Shown here piece by piece: positions 45,813 to 57,940 of a stretch of 64,000 bases of DNA (position 1 is the first letter of the stretch; each line of letters opens with the position of its first letter). Below the pieces are notes generated by a model, which saw nothing but the letters and a program-made list of their open reading frames with translations, was not told the DNA's origin and made no database searches. The translations under genes were made by a program, and so were the position numbers. Source of the DNA: Tilletia caries (Eukaryota > Basidiomycota > Exobasidiomycetes > Tilletiales > Tilletiaceae); the NCBI GenBank assembly GCA_032718865.1, contig JALUTQ010000035.1, positions 558,001 to 622,000 of the forward strand, in the 5' to 3' direction.

Positions 45813-48034
45813 CAACAACCGCAACAGCCGACGCCATCCGATCGGCCCGCACCCAATGCCCTTCCACCCAGTCGATCCGAGCGCGAGCGTGACCGTGAAC
45901 GCGACCGGGAACGCGACCGTCAGCGCGAACAGCGTGACCGGGACCGTCAGCGTGAACAGCGTGATCGAGAAAGGGAAGCGGATCGCGAGCGTGAGCGCAA
46001 TCGGGACCGCGAGTGGGAACGTGAGCAGCGAGACGCGACCGCCGCTGCCGCCATTGCTGCCGGTCGACCGCCCATGGAGGCCGACGGACCGGGCTACGAC
46101 CACTTGGGTCTGAAGCGGGATGAAGAGGGCCGACCGGGTGAGTGGAGATGACCTTATTTTTTCCAGCACCTCATGTCTCTCGTAACACGAGCAGAAAGAG
46201 GCTGGAGTCGTGTTTTGAATGTTGTTCACCCTTTCTCCCTCGAAAATTCGCATTTTACTTTTTTTTCCTTTGGTCTCTACAGGCATGTATCATCACGGAT
46301 CGATATCCACGCCCTCTGAATTGCCTCTGGGCGCAGGCGGGAACGCTCCTCCCGGCGGACCCCCGCGAGGAGGAGGCGGCGGCGGTGGTGGGCCCATGCC
46401 AATGGACACATCCTCATCCCCACCTCCGGGCGGCCGCCGGTACAGCCTGAGCGATGACATGTTCGGCGGAGAGGGCGGTCCAGCGGCGGGCGCGCCGGGC
46501 AATGCCATCCTGGCTCGACTGAGCGAGTTGGAGCCGGATGAGGTCTCGCCGGCGTTGAAGATTGAGGGGCCGGATTGGCTGGCGATCTATAATCCGAAAC
46601 TTACGAAGCGGACGTTGGATGTCAATCTCTTACACACCTTTACGCACGAGAGGTGAGTTATTGGATGCCTCCCCCCCCTCATTTCGTATCTGCCTTTTCT
46701 GAGTGTCAAAATTTTGGCGTGCTGACACTTCCTCTTTTTTCTACCCTTGAAGTGTCGTGTGCTGTGTGAGATTCTCCCCTGACGGTCACTATCTCGCGAC
46801 TGGCTGCAATCGATCTGCGCAGATCTACGACACCAAGACGGGCGCCAAAATCTGTGTGCTCAACGACCAGCCTTGGAATCTCAAGGGTGACCTGTACATC
46901 CGGTCGGTGTGCTTCTCGCCTGACGGCAAGTATCTCGCGACGGGCGCCGAAGATCGACAGATCCGGATCTGGGACATCGCAAAGCGGCAGGTGCACCAGG
47001 TGTTCAAGGATCACAAGCAAGAGATCTACTCGCTCGACTATTCGCCCGACGGCCGTCTGATCGCGTCTGGCTCGGGCGACAAGACGGTCCGGATCTGGGA
47101 CGTCGAGACGGGTCGTCAGTTGCACGCGCTCTACACTGTGCCCGGACCTGAGCTGCCTTCGTCCGAGGCGGGCGTGACGTCGGTGAGCATCTCGCGTGAC
47201 AGCCGTCTGGTCGCCGCGGGCGCGTTGGACACCTACGTCCGCGTCTGGGACACCCGTACCGGCGACCAGCTCGAGATGCTCAAGGGCCACAAGGACAGCA
47301 TCTACAGCGTTGCCTTTGCGCCCGATGGGAAGAGTCTCGTCAGCGGCAGCCTGGACAAGACGCTCAAGCGGTGGGAGCTTGACGAGACGCTTCGCCGGCT
47401 GGACGAGGAGGATAAGCGGGTCGGTCGTGGCCCGGCTGGGACTGCTCCTGGATCACGGAACGGCGGCGGAAGTACGAATGGCTCGGGTGGGAAGGATGGT
47501 GGTGAGATGGGTGGGAAGAAGGGAGCTGTGGAGCCCAATGCGGAGGATGTGAAGAATCTGGCGACATGTGGGATGAACTTCCTCGGACACAAGGTGAGTT
47601 TTGGGCCTTTGCGGATTTGGGAGGGGGGAAATGTTGCCGCTTTGCCCCTCCCTCTCTTCCTTTTCCCCCTCATTGCTATGCTCACTGCCCCCCCTCCCCC
47701 CTATCCGTTTCATATCTTTCTAGGATTACGTGCTTTCGGTCTCGTGCAGCCCAGACGGGCAGTGGATCGCGTCGGGATCGAAGGACCGTGGCGTACAATT
47801 CTGGGACCCGAAGACAGGCCAGGTGCAACTTGTGCTCCAGGGCCACAAGAACTCGGTCATTGCTATAAACTTGAGTCCGGCTGGGCGGATGCTTGCGACG
47901 GGCAGTGGAGACTTTACGTGAGTAGTCTTTAGAAGAGAAAGGGGGAAATGTTTGGGTCATTTGAAGGTCGTGTTTTGCTCAACCTTTCTTTCATTATCGG
48001 TAGGGCGAGGATATGGTCGTTCGATCGGATATAA
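44482..48034 (+). CDS. TUP1: Tup1-type transcriptional corepressor
   Basis: Model join(44482..44974, 45047..45128, 45215..46137, 46283..46652, 46753..47593, 47724..47917, 48004..48034), 977 aa, all phases consistent. A Pro/Gln-rich N-terminus precedes the tetramerisation helix ([20 protein letters not shown] ... [20 protein letters not shown]) that binds Ssn6/Cyc8. Then come a long disordered region with a polyGln tract (45700-45830) and an Arg-Glu/Arg-Asp repeat ([19 protein letters not shown]). The Tup1 signature [20 protein letters not shown] leads into seven WD40 blades ([56 protein letters not shown], and others), ending ARIWSFDRI. It represses target genes in the nucleus. A Gly-rich insertion lies between two late blades (47430-47540). 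Confidence 0.96.
45700..45830 (+). repeat. CAG/CAA triplet repeat encoding polyglutamine in TUP1
   Basis: Uninterrupted CAG/CAA codons, about 40 Gln. Likely length-polymorphic. Confidence 0.9.
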
Positions 48035-50784
48035 GAATAGCGGTTCGGTTTGGCGAATCAGGCTCTCTTCATCCCCATCCGTCGCACGAACAGAGGAGGG
48101 GGAGAGAATGTGCAGTTTTCTTCTGCACCTTCACAGCGCACGTCCTCCTGCTCCTTTCTTCTCCCCTTTTGTTCCTCCCCGGGCGTGTCGTCTCGCTGTC
48201 CCTTTTTCCCGTGTCTCTTGTCGCATCTTGCAAGACTTCCCTCCCCTCCCCGAACATGCGTCCTCTCGAGTCTGTTCACCTTTATTCGCGATGAGGCCGC
48301 CCGTGCTCGGGGTGAGTCGGTCGTGTGTCCGCGCTGCGCGCGCTGCATCTTTAGAGCCTGAGAGGATGTGCGCCAGGGATGGGCAGATGAGAGTATACGA
48401 GGAGGTACCACACCGTGTTGTGTCCCACTCACTGATAGGGCGAGCGGAAGTGTTCGACTGTCGAGCTCACCTGTGAACGCCTGTCGTGCTTCCGAGTGCT
48501 TCCTTCATCTCTGTGGTTGTACTGCTGACTTCCCCAGCTCACCTTCCTCCGCTACTTCTGCTCGCTGATCTCTCTTTGGCAGCCTCATCAGCCGGCCCAT
48601 TCCCGAAGTGATTGTCATCCCCACACCGATTCCCCTTTTCGCACCCCTCGCATACGGCAATCCATGCTCAGCCAACCTTCCAGCTGTCTCCGACTCAAAC
48701 CTCTTCCTTTGCGACATCATACCGTGCCTTTGATCCCGGACACGACAGCATGGTGCGACTCCCGACCCCTCCTCTTTCGGGCGGTATCCGTGGGAAGGCT
48801 GGGTCGAAACGTCTTGAAGACCGGCGGCATGCATGTGCCAAAGAGGAGGAGGAGGGGGAGCTTGCCCAACTGCAACGCTTGTTTCCCTCCGCAACTTTGG
48901 GCCTTTCAGGCGACTCTTGTGTCGGTGGGCGACTGCAGGAACTTCGTTCGAGCGTTGGCGGAGTCATGGACCCCCTACTTCGTCGTCGAGGTCTGCTCGA
49001 CATCCCAGCTAGCCCGGAAGGTACGGGAAGGGCACGAGGCAGGGCGTCGAGTCGGAGCGGAGCTGAGTGTACGTGCGCGCCGAGAGGACGGAGCTCGACC
49101 CCACACTTCGGCATGGGGGAGGGTTCCATATGGTCAATCAGGTGCCAACCTCCCTCATCCGGATACAATAATGGCCAGAAGTCTTGCGAATAATGTTGGG
49201 ACCATGACCTCGGACCTCGACTTCGACGCCATTGTAAGTCCCGTGCGGCCCGAAACGTGAGAAAGGTGAGATGAGCTGGATGCTGTCAGTGCCCGTCTGG
49301 GAGGCGTGAGGCGCAAGGCGTAAGCACTAAGCACTGCAGGAGACAGAGGTTGTTCGGAGAGCGGGAGGTGGCACCTGAACGCCGCCTCAAAGCTTGTCGC
49401 TTGTCGGACCTTGCCCTTGCAGCATCTGTGACCTAACCTAGAACTGCTCAACGCTCAAACATGGAGACATCAGATCATCAGAGCGTCAGACAGCATGCTG
49501 CCAACAGCGGGAGCCAAACAGATCGCCGAGGAGGATCGGACAATATTTGAGGAAGGGGCGACAGTCAGCACCTCCTGCGCGACGAGGTCGCCAATCCTGT
49601 TGATTCAACTCTCTGTCAGCTCTGGGATGAAGAGACCCAATCAGGCGCCCAGGAGTCAGGCGTCAGGATACGGTACGACTTTGGCGCTGCTATTGTCTGG
49701 ATCCAGCAGCCCGGAGGATGTTCGTGCCCGGCCCCGCAGCTGTCCTCGGGACCTATGATTTGAGCTCAGCGTCCTCTGGGCGCCCCCGCAAGCGCAGAAG
49801 TAGTACATAATTGCGAGGGCACGCGGAGCTTGTGACTTCCGAGCTGCTCCTTCCTTTTCCCGGCTACACATAAACAAGTAGGGTATGTACGAGTACATGC
49901 CATATGCTATAATGTGCAGAACGTTTTTTTAAGACAAATAATACACATCAACAGAACGCAACAAGCTTTGGAGGCAGGCGATATCCGGTCCTCCCCACCT
50001 TGCACCGCCTTGGCCTCATGCCTCATGCCACGCACCTTCCCCAGCAGAACCATCTGGCTGAGCGTCGAGCGCAAGGGCCTCAAGCTTGCTCCAAAAGTCC
50101 CCCATGCTGCGCGCTTTATTTGGGCTCCGTGGAAACTAAGAATAATGCACATGATTACCAGTGAGAGAACGCAACGTTTCATTTTTCATATCGCATTCTG
50201 TGTCCAGGGAATTTCACATAATTTCACATCTCATCATCTCATCATCGTTCAGCCTCATCGATGCACAAGGCAAATAGCGTCGACAGCACAAGCCGCGAGC
50301 TGGGCCCCAGCTTGGCACAGCGATTCCTAATGATATCTCTCAGCAGCAGCCATCATCGCATCATCCATGGACCATGACTCATCAGGCAACAGGCGACTGA
50401 GCGTGGCCGATGGGCAGTGAGATATGTAGTGAGGTGTGAGCTGTGAGAGCGTGGGGTCAGGGGCGTGAGGCGTTCCGTGCAAGACGTGGGGCGTACGGCG
50501 TGATGCAGGTCCGACCGAGCGCACTCGACAAGGTTCAATAAAAAAGTACTACCTACCGATTGGCCCGAGGCGGCGGTTAATTATATCAGGGTCACCGCTG
50601 TTGTTACGTACCATTGTTCGAAAAAGATGTATGTATAGTAAGGGTTATTATTGGAAGTTGGGAGTTGGAAAGAAGCTTGGACGCCTCTCATTTACCTTCC
50701 AAATGGCCAGGCGTAAGGCCAGAAGGGAAAATGGGAAGGCGGGAGAGCGACGATGGGGGAGAGCGACGATGGTAAGGGACATGC

Positions 50785-50849
50785 ATGATGAACGATGAAC
50801 GATGAACGATGAACGATGAACGATGAACGATGAACGATGAACGATGAAT
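50785..50849. repeat. tandem heptamer satellite, unit GATGAAC
   Basis: About nine head-to-tail copies of GATGAAC, ending GATGAATG. Confidence 0.95.
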
Positions 50850-51809
50850 GTAAGAGGTGCACACGAATTCACAGTTTCTCGAACATTATTCTTGTTGTCC
50901 TCGAGTCGTGGTCACAGTAGCGGAGGCGAGGGAGGTCCGAGGTGGAGCCTGAAGCTGAGTTGTATACATACTTGCATGTAGGATCTGTTTCATCGCCACC
51001 TTCCCGGCGAGGAGTGAGCAGTAATAGTTACTTAGTAGTGAGATTATGCTGCGAGAACAGGTGCTAGGGGCCCAGGGCCGAAGTGCGATCAGCAACGGAC
51101 GACTTTCGATCTGTTCCTTTATCCCCCCCCTTTGGCAATACTATTGGAGCACATATGACTCGGCCACGACTCACGACTGACGGCAAGGGCACCGGGCAAA
51201 CGTGCGCGTTGCAAGTTTGCAACTACATATGGCATCACTTTCATCGGACATCTCTGCATACGCACAGCGCCCTCAGTTGTGAAGCGTGAAGCGTGAAGGC
51301 TTCTAGAAACCTTCCTTACGTTCCACCTTCGCTGGCAACGATGAAATATGAAACCCGGCGGTCTGTGGAGAAACCATATAGAAGGCGGCGAGATGTGAGA
51401 TGTGAGATGTGAGACCACAGAACTTCCACATCCCCCACAGGCAGGCCAGCAGCCCACAGGCTGCACGCCGGCAAACAGGCTGCAGGCCGCAGCTGACATA
51501 ATGCTACGGGTGTACTACTGCAAAGCCTGTGACGGGAAGGCGGGGTATGGGGCGTATCAACCCCCACATTTGATGCTTCGGTGCCTCACCTGTGGGCCGT
51601 GAGCCATGGGCCAAGGGCCCGTGAATATAATACATGTGCGCTGTATGTACGCCTGTACCCAGATCTCAGTAGTACTTCTCGGACCCTCGACTCCCGCCTA
51701 GGACATTATTTGTGTATACGTAATACATATCCATCTACCAGAAGCCGAGTGTCTGTGCTAAGTAATAATCGCTAGGTCTTCAAGCTTCGAAGCTCGGCGC
51801 TCACTGGTA

Positions 51810-51917
51810 TTTAGGTACATGTGTTGGTGTAGACGTGTAGTACACATTCGGGTGTCTTCGGAGTTTAGGTACATGTGTTGGTGTAGACGTGTAGTACACA
51901 TTCGGGTGTCTTCGGAG
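51810..51917. repeat. 54-bp perfect tandem duplication
   Basis: Two identical copies, 51810-51863 and 51864-51917, each starting TTTAGGTACATG and ending GTGTCTTCGGAG. Confidence 0.95.
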
Positions 51918-53916
51918 TCTCGGACTGCTCAATGTGTATGTAATGCTTTTGAAGATGTTTGTGCTCTCCTCATCACCTCAACCAAAGATCGTCTTCGCTT
52001 TGCCTTCGCACGGAAAATTGAAGAGGGGCCGAGAAAGGGGCAAGGGGGGGTTAGCAGTCAGTGATCATCACGCATCCCTCATCAAGCATCAAGCATCAAA
52101 TTATCAAAAACATCAAGACAGTACATAGTCCTTCCGCAAACCTATACACCTTGTGCCACATCTCATGATCCAGTTGCCGGCAGCATGTGCCACTATGTAC
52201 TACTACTAGCGCTATGCCAGGGACTTCGGAGCCACCTGAGATTTAACTTTATATTCTGCAAGCTTTATTTGTTTACATAAACAAACACACCTAACGCTCG
52301 CTCGTTTACGTACTCAAAAACAGCGTTTGACCCAGGTTTTCGTTGACCCAGACCCAACCCTTACTCAACATCGATTTCTACCGCCTCGCTTTCACCTCTT
52401 TCTCAGGATTCTCCCATGGATCATAATGACACGATTGCACATCTGTATACATACACACGTACAGTATTTATGTGTGAAGTGAGTCGCTCCAGCTGCTAGG
52501 AACCTGGCTGATCGCCCCCACGCGGGGATCAAACAGTAATGCTGTTCGGGGCTTGGGGGGTTATTGGGGCTGAGAGAAGCAGCAGTAGTCCGCAGTAGTC
52601 CGTCGTAGTCGCGGCGTAGTAGTCCGCCTGATCGTTTGTTTAACTTTCTTGGTGTCCTGCCTTTCGTCTCTCGCTCCCCAGGCAGGCCCCAGGATTGATC
52701 CAGAAAGCAGGCTCGTTAACGAGCAGATCCAAACTCAAGCAATCGCACAATCACTGTGTACAGCAAAGATGTTGTTACTGGTAGGGGTCTTGTCATCACA
52801 GACACGAGGCGGCATCGGCGAGCTTAGAGCTTAGAGCATGGGATGGTTGCCAAACAACTTACTTGACCTCGATGGTCGAATGTACCCCAGCTAGGTTGTG
52901 AACGGTGAACAGTAAGTGAGGACTTCGTACCAATAGCGAGCTGTCTATGCACACCTCCACGCCATCGGCCATTGAGTAACATGAACATCGAGCATACACA
53001 TGTGTTCCGATTTTGTGTAAAGTCATACCTCATTTAAGTCATGGAAAAAGGTCCGCACCGACTGTACGACTGTATGACTTAAACGAGGTCCAACTGTAGT
53101 ACTGATGTACATGTGGCGCCGCCCCGCCTCCGCGATGCAGGAGATAGAAGTCACAATAAAGTGCAAGCCACAAGGAAGGCTTGCATGCCGGGGCGTTCGG
53201 CCTCTTATTGGAGTCTTGAGAATTTATTATACACATAAAATGATGTTGACGGAGCACGATTCACAGAGGCGCTGGTGCACTGATGCCGGATGGGCTGATG
53301 AGGCGGCGCGGCAGGCCGCAGCAGGCGTGGAGAGGAGTTCGGACTCTGTGGAGATGGAGACACTCGACTCTCGTCTCTCGATGCTCGAAGTGTGGAGACC
53401 TCTGTCTCGAGTCTCGACTCTCCATCAACGACGGCGAGTTGATTGTTCATTGATTCCAGACTACGAAAAGCCTCAAAATTCTATTGTGGAGAGATTAATT
53501 GTTAATTGTCATTTGCCGATTTACTGGACCACTCACATAGCTGCAGTAGTAGTGGTACTATGTATACTTGGTAGAGACCCACCTCGCCCTCGAGAACCAC
53601 TGCATCACCATTCACTATTCACCGTTCACCTTGCAGAGTTCTGTGGGGTAGATGCCTCCTCTCCTGTGGCCCCGCGCCTGTGCACTGGACACGCTGGCCG
53701 TGAGCGCGGGAGGCTTGTTGCTACATCCCGTCGATCCTCTAAGGGTGACACAAGTCTGATCTCCGTCCTGGCCTACGTCGAGAAGGTGCGAAGGTATAAA
53801 GTCCAGTGGCCTGTTCACCAAAAGTGTCGTGTTCTTACTCACCTCTCCCCACCTTCCTTCCCTTCCTGCCACACTCCCAGTACCACACCACCCCCTACTT
53901 CACGCTCACTCTCACA

Positions 53917-55320
53917 ATGAAGTTCACCCTCGCCTCCACCCTCGCCCTCGTTGGCGCCGCCGCCGCTGCTACTGAGGGCCCCTACTCCATCGGCGCTGCC
54001 CCCGCCGGCACTGAGGTCGGTATTCTCAATTCCACCCTCTTGTGCAATGTGTCGTCCACCGGCCTCAACCTCAAGAACCAGCAAATCCTCTTCGGTGTCG
54101 CTGCCCAGCTCCCCAACCGTGTCGGCCTGAACCAGCCCTTCTTCGTCACCGCTGCCACCCGCCTGATCGTCCCCGCGTCGATCAACAACCTGGCCTACGG
54201 CTTCGGTGCTCGTACCTACGCAGGTAACGCCACCAAGGTTATTGTCAACGCCAAGGGCTCCACCCCTTCCTTCGTCGACGCTGCCGCGACTCCCCTCGCC
54301 ATCCCCTCGGCACCCGTTGTCTCTGGCGGTGTCTCCATCCTCAACGTTCCCGCCATCGGCCAGTCCCTCACTGTCGGTCCCTTCAAGGGCGCCACCGCCA
54401 ACTCGAACATCGTCTTCTCCTTCGGTGACATCAACGCCATCGTCAAGACCTACAACTCCACCGGCGGTGCTACTTTCCTGACTGCTAACATTACCTGCCC
54501 CTCCCAGGCCCGCCCCGCCTCGCTCGCCTATGTCGCCGTCGGTGCCACGACCAACACTGCCACCGTCACTCCCCCCGCTGTTGCCTCCATCCCCACCATC
54601 CCCATCAACTCCACGGCTGGTCTTACCGGCTACACCTACAGTGAGTTTTCCTCAGTTCCGCACTCGAACACATGCAGACCGCCCTAGACTCACATGATCA
54701 TTCTCTGGGACCTTGAACAGACTGCACCTTCACCGGTGTCGGCTCCACTGCCGTCAACGTCTCGCTCGGTGGTGTCAAGGCCAGCAACGCCCCCGTCGCC
54801 TCCGGCTCGACCATCGCTCTGTCCCAGGGCCAGGGCAACATCTTCTCTTCCCAGGCTCTCGTTAACCTGATCAAGGCCAAGTACAGCACCGTGAGTACTG
54901 TCTGCGTCTTCAAATTGTTACTCACCTGCGTACTGACCATTCACCACTCTGGCACGTCCAAATCTTTCCCTCTTTCTAGGCCACCGCCTTCTCGCTCGCT
55001 GTGTCCACTCTCAACTTCAACGCCGTGAACGCCACCCCCTCGTCGAAGAACGGTCTCCCCTCCACCCAGACCTCGCCCATCCAGGCCCTTGCCGCCAACG
55101 CCGTTGTCGGTATCCCCAGCACCGCCCCCCCCCCCCCCCCCCTCCCCGACGTGACCTTCACCGCTGGTGCCTCGGGCAGCACCGCCCTCCTCTCCCTCGG
55201 CAGCGCCGCCGGTTCGCTCACTGTCTACAACAGTGCCAACACCGCTCTGGCCACCGTTGCCTTCTCGTGCCCCGCGCTCTCCCCCCCGCGGTCCCGATCT
55301 TCCCCTTCGACATCCAGTAA
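53917..55320 (+). CDS. secreted protein, paralogue of the gene at 27638
   Basis: Model join(53917..54640, 54721..54890, 54980..55320). The signal peptide is MKFTLASTLALVGAAAA, and the body aligns nearly throughout with the 27638 product (STGLNLKNQQILFGVAAQLP, RLIVPASINNLAYGFGAR, NIVFSFGDINAI). The expected C-terminus (PIFPFDIQ then TAA at 55318-55320) is out of frame: a run of seven C at 55281-55287 shifts the frame by one relative to the paralogue, so the literal ORF runs to 55663. An 18-base C run at 55125-55142 encodes Pro. Either run could be miscounted in the assembly. The intron at 54641-54720 is absent from the paralogue. Probably extracellular; function unknown. Confidence 0.85.
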
Positions 55321-56548
55321 ATGGATCGTCCTTTACGGCCCAGGGTGTTCGGAAAGCTTGCCTTTCCCGTGCCCAACCAACATTTCACGATTCGACAACG
55401 ATTTCGCCCTTTCAGATTTCAACCCCCCTTTTCCCATCCCTCTCTCATCACCCAAAACAGAATCAATGTATTTATCAACACCGTCACGGGTATCATCGGG
55501 TAGGACACTCACCTGTCCTTTCCGCAATGGAGCATGTGTCATGGCTCCCAACTCTTCTCGCCTGTGCCTGTACCCGTGCGTCGTGCGAGTGTTGCTTGAT
55601 ATGCGTCCTCCTCAGCTGTCAGGATCGGCAATTGGCCTTGTCTCTCGGGGTCCTCCACTTTGAGAGTCTCCTGCTCATCTTGTCAACATTCTGTGCGGAT
55701 TGGTACCGGAGTCTGCGCGCGGAGCACAGAGCTCGGCGGGAGCGAAGACGAAGTCTGGAGAAGCAAAAGCATGATGGTGAGAAGAATGAGGGAAGAGGAG
55801 GGAGGAGAATGATAGCATCAGCAATACGACAATCAGAATCACCGAGTCTTGATCATATACACTCGCCTTATATCGTCCGGTCGTGTCTCCAGTCTCGATG
55901 CCCAGGCCAACAGCGGACAGGGAGATGGAGGATCTGTATGATGTCGAAGGAAGCATGAGAGGAGTAAGGCAAAATGAGAAAGCAAAGGGAGGAAGTATGT
56001 GAGCGCTGGTATCGGTCAATCTTGGAGAACAGAGGAGCATCAATCATCATCGTCAATCAAGCTTAAGCTGCTCATGAAACGGTGAAACTTGAGAGGGTCA
56101 GCAATCAGCATCCAGCGTCAATCGCAACAGTGCAAAGGTTATCTGCTTGAGCGAGAACGATGCTGTTGAAGACGCAGAAAGCTTGTGATTTAGTGAGGCT
56201 GAGTCTGACGAAGGACGACGATACCTAGTACGTACAGGTTTCGTCGACGGACTCGTCAAAAAGGAAGCAAGATCTGTTGTCGGGAAAGGAGGAGGAGAGT
56301 TGGAGAAACCCAGGGTGAGCGTGCTCAGTGCTGGGAGTTGAGAGAAGCTGCAACGCCCGGAAGGGCAAAGGAGAATGACTCAGTCGGCGGGGTGCAAGAA
56401 GTTCAGCATGGCGACCAGGAGGCTGGAGAGTGTATAAAAGACGTTAAAGTGAGCGGTGATCGATCAGTACTACTATGTTTAAGCGTCAGCAGATGGGCAT
56501 GAGCGTCAGTAAGGTACTGAAGATGAGTAGGCACTGAAAAAGAGTCAG
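55321..56548. other. intergenic
   Basis: No supported gene. The word CTCATGAAACGG at 56072 resembles one transposon terminus, but no partner was found. Confidence 0.5.
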
Positions 56549-57719
56549 CATTCAGTGATAAACTGCCAAAAGTCAAAGCCCGGTGAAGGCAGGCCGTTGG
56601 GCGTGTGGGTTCGAACTTGATCTCGAGCCTGAAAGTCTGAAGATTAGCAAGCGCAAGCTGTGAGTTTCCTGTTCATATATCAAGCTCACCTCGGCCAAGT
56701 CGAACAGATCCTGCTGCAGACGGTCCTTCGTCTCTTTGATCATCTCCAGACCTGTGCAGCGAAGCGACGAGGATAAGTGTATGCAACGGGCATACATAAT
56801 GGGCAAAGAAACGATTCACTTACCTGCAGACTGCAGTACGTTGAGCGCGAAGCTCGCTCAGCTACTCACATGGACTTGAGACGTCTTCCTCGAGACGAGA
56901 TCTGTCTTCATTGTCGCCCCTCAACGCTGCAGAGTACGAACGAAATGCTCAGACATGGCCTGAATATGCATATTTGCGGTGTGTACTCACTGTGGGACAG
57001 TTGTTCCTGAAAGCGTTAGCCGGCAAGACTGTGCAAGGATCACAACGTACGTGAGCTAACGACAGAACGTGAAAGGTAGGTCACTAGTCAGTGGCTACTG
57101 ACTCTTTGGTCTGATCGCCGATGGTAGCGACGAGCTTGACCGTTTCGCAGCGCAGTACCTCCAGCTCTTACTCCTTGGCTCTGTTCGTGTCTTCAAGCGC
57201 GAGAAGGTCGACATCCTGTGAAGAAATGGGCCCCGAAAGGTCAGCGACTCCCATCTAAAGGGAAGGGATACGATCGCTATCACGATCTCACCTTCATCTT
57301 CAGCGCGCTGACAGACCAGCCACGCCCAAACGTCGGTCATGTCCGAGTCTGCACCGATGCTGTATGCATTCTGTAGCTTTTCAATCTGCAGCTTGGCACG
57401 GGCGGGAGAAATGTGGACCACAGCTGGGACTTGAGCAGACCGGGGCAGTGACTGGGCGGTGTTGGATGGCGAGGGAGATCGAAGCTGATCTAGGGAGCTG
57501 CCGAGCAAAATGCGCATATATGCGGTCAATTCCCGTTCAGTGTACAGGACTGAAGACTGATGTACTCACGTTGCTCTGAGTCAACTAGCTCGCTGCGGTA
57601 GTAATGCGCTTGCTGGGTTGTGCAGAGGGTGAGATGGCGTTTTGGGAAGCGGGAGGAGAGGGTGAGGATGAGCGGTTCTGCTCGCGCCAGGAAGGGACAT
57701 CTACTTGCGAGGACGACAT
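56549..57719 (-). pseudogene. decayed, unrecognised coiled-coil protein gene
   Basis: Several small exons are readable: MSSSQVDVPSWREQNRSSS (57719-), ELTAYMRILLGSSLDQLRSP with LQIEKLQNAYSIGADSD and DVWAWLVCQRAEDE, then a coiled coil DVDLLALEDTNRAKE / ELEVLRCETVKLVATIGDQT split by an in-frame TAA. Next are EQLSH, LRGDNEDRSRLEEDVSS, GLEMIKETKDRLQQDLFDL, and finally ARDQVRTHTPNGLPSPGF with DFWQFITEC (stop near 56549). Splice sites are good at several joints. However, a stop at the end of exon 1, a frame mismatch before the third block and the TAA argue for a pseudogene. No family is assigned. Confidence 0.5.
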
Positions 57720-57940
57720 GTTGTGCTTGGTTGCAGGATCCTCGGTCTATGCTATAGAGAGACGTGTGAAAGAGAAGTGAGGAAGAGAGCGGAGATGAAT
57801 GTCAATATGTCATGATGGATGGGGGTCAGTGTCAAGGATGGAAGCGCAGTAGTGGTAGCCGAGGTCAAACAACACCAGGAAGTATAAGGGAGACATTCAA
57901 ACTACTATTTACACAATCATCAACACATCGTCGCTCTGTT

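Larger units (their letters stand above)
48035..53916. other. gene-poor 5.9-kb tract
   Basis: No gene is supported. Overlapping frames at 48612-49260 have no recognisable domain. The tract holds a heptamer satellite (50785-50849), a 54-bp tandem duplication (51810-51917) and GTAGTCCGC repeats (52578-52630). Confidence 0.5.

Noticed and set aside
48612..49260. Two overlapping plus-strand frames of about 190-200 codons downstream of TUP1
   Set aside because: They use different frames of the same GC-rich DNA, show no domain or splice support, and the composition is that of untranslated DNA.
56072..56083. CTCATGAAACGG resembling the terminus of the SDH1-carrying element
   Set aside because: No inverted partner or 7-bp duplication was found between 56 and 61 kb, so it is probably chance.
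56606..56625. GGTTCGAACTTGATC resembling a tRNA B box
   Set aside because: It lacks the final CC pattern and an A box at the right distance, and it lies inside an exon-like block.
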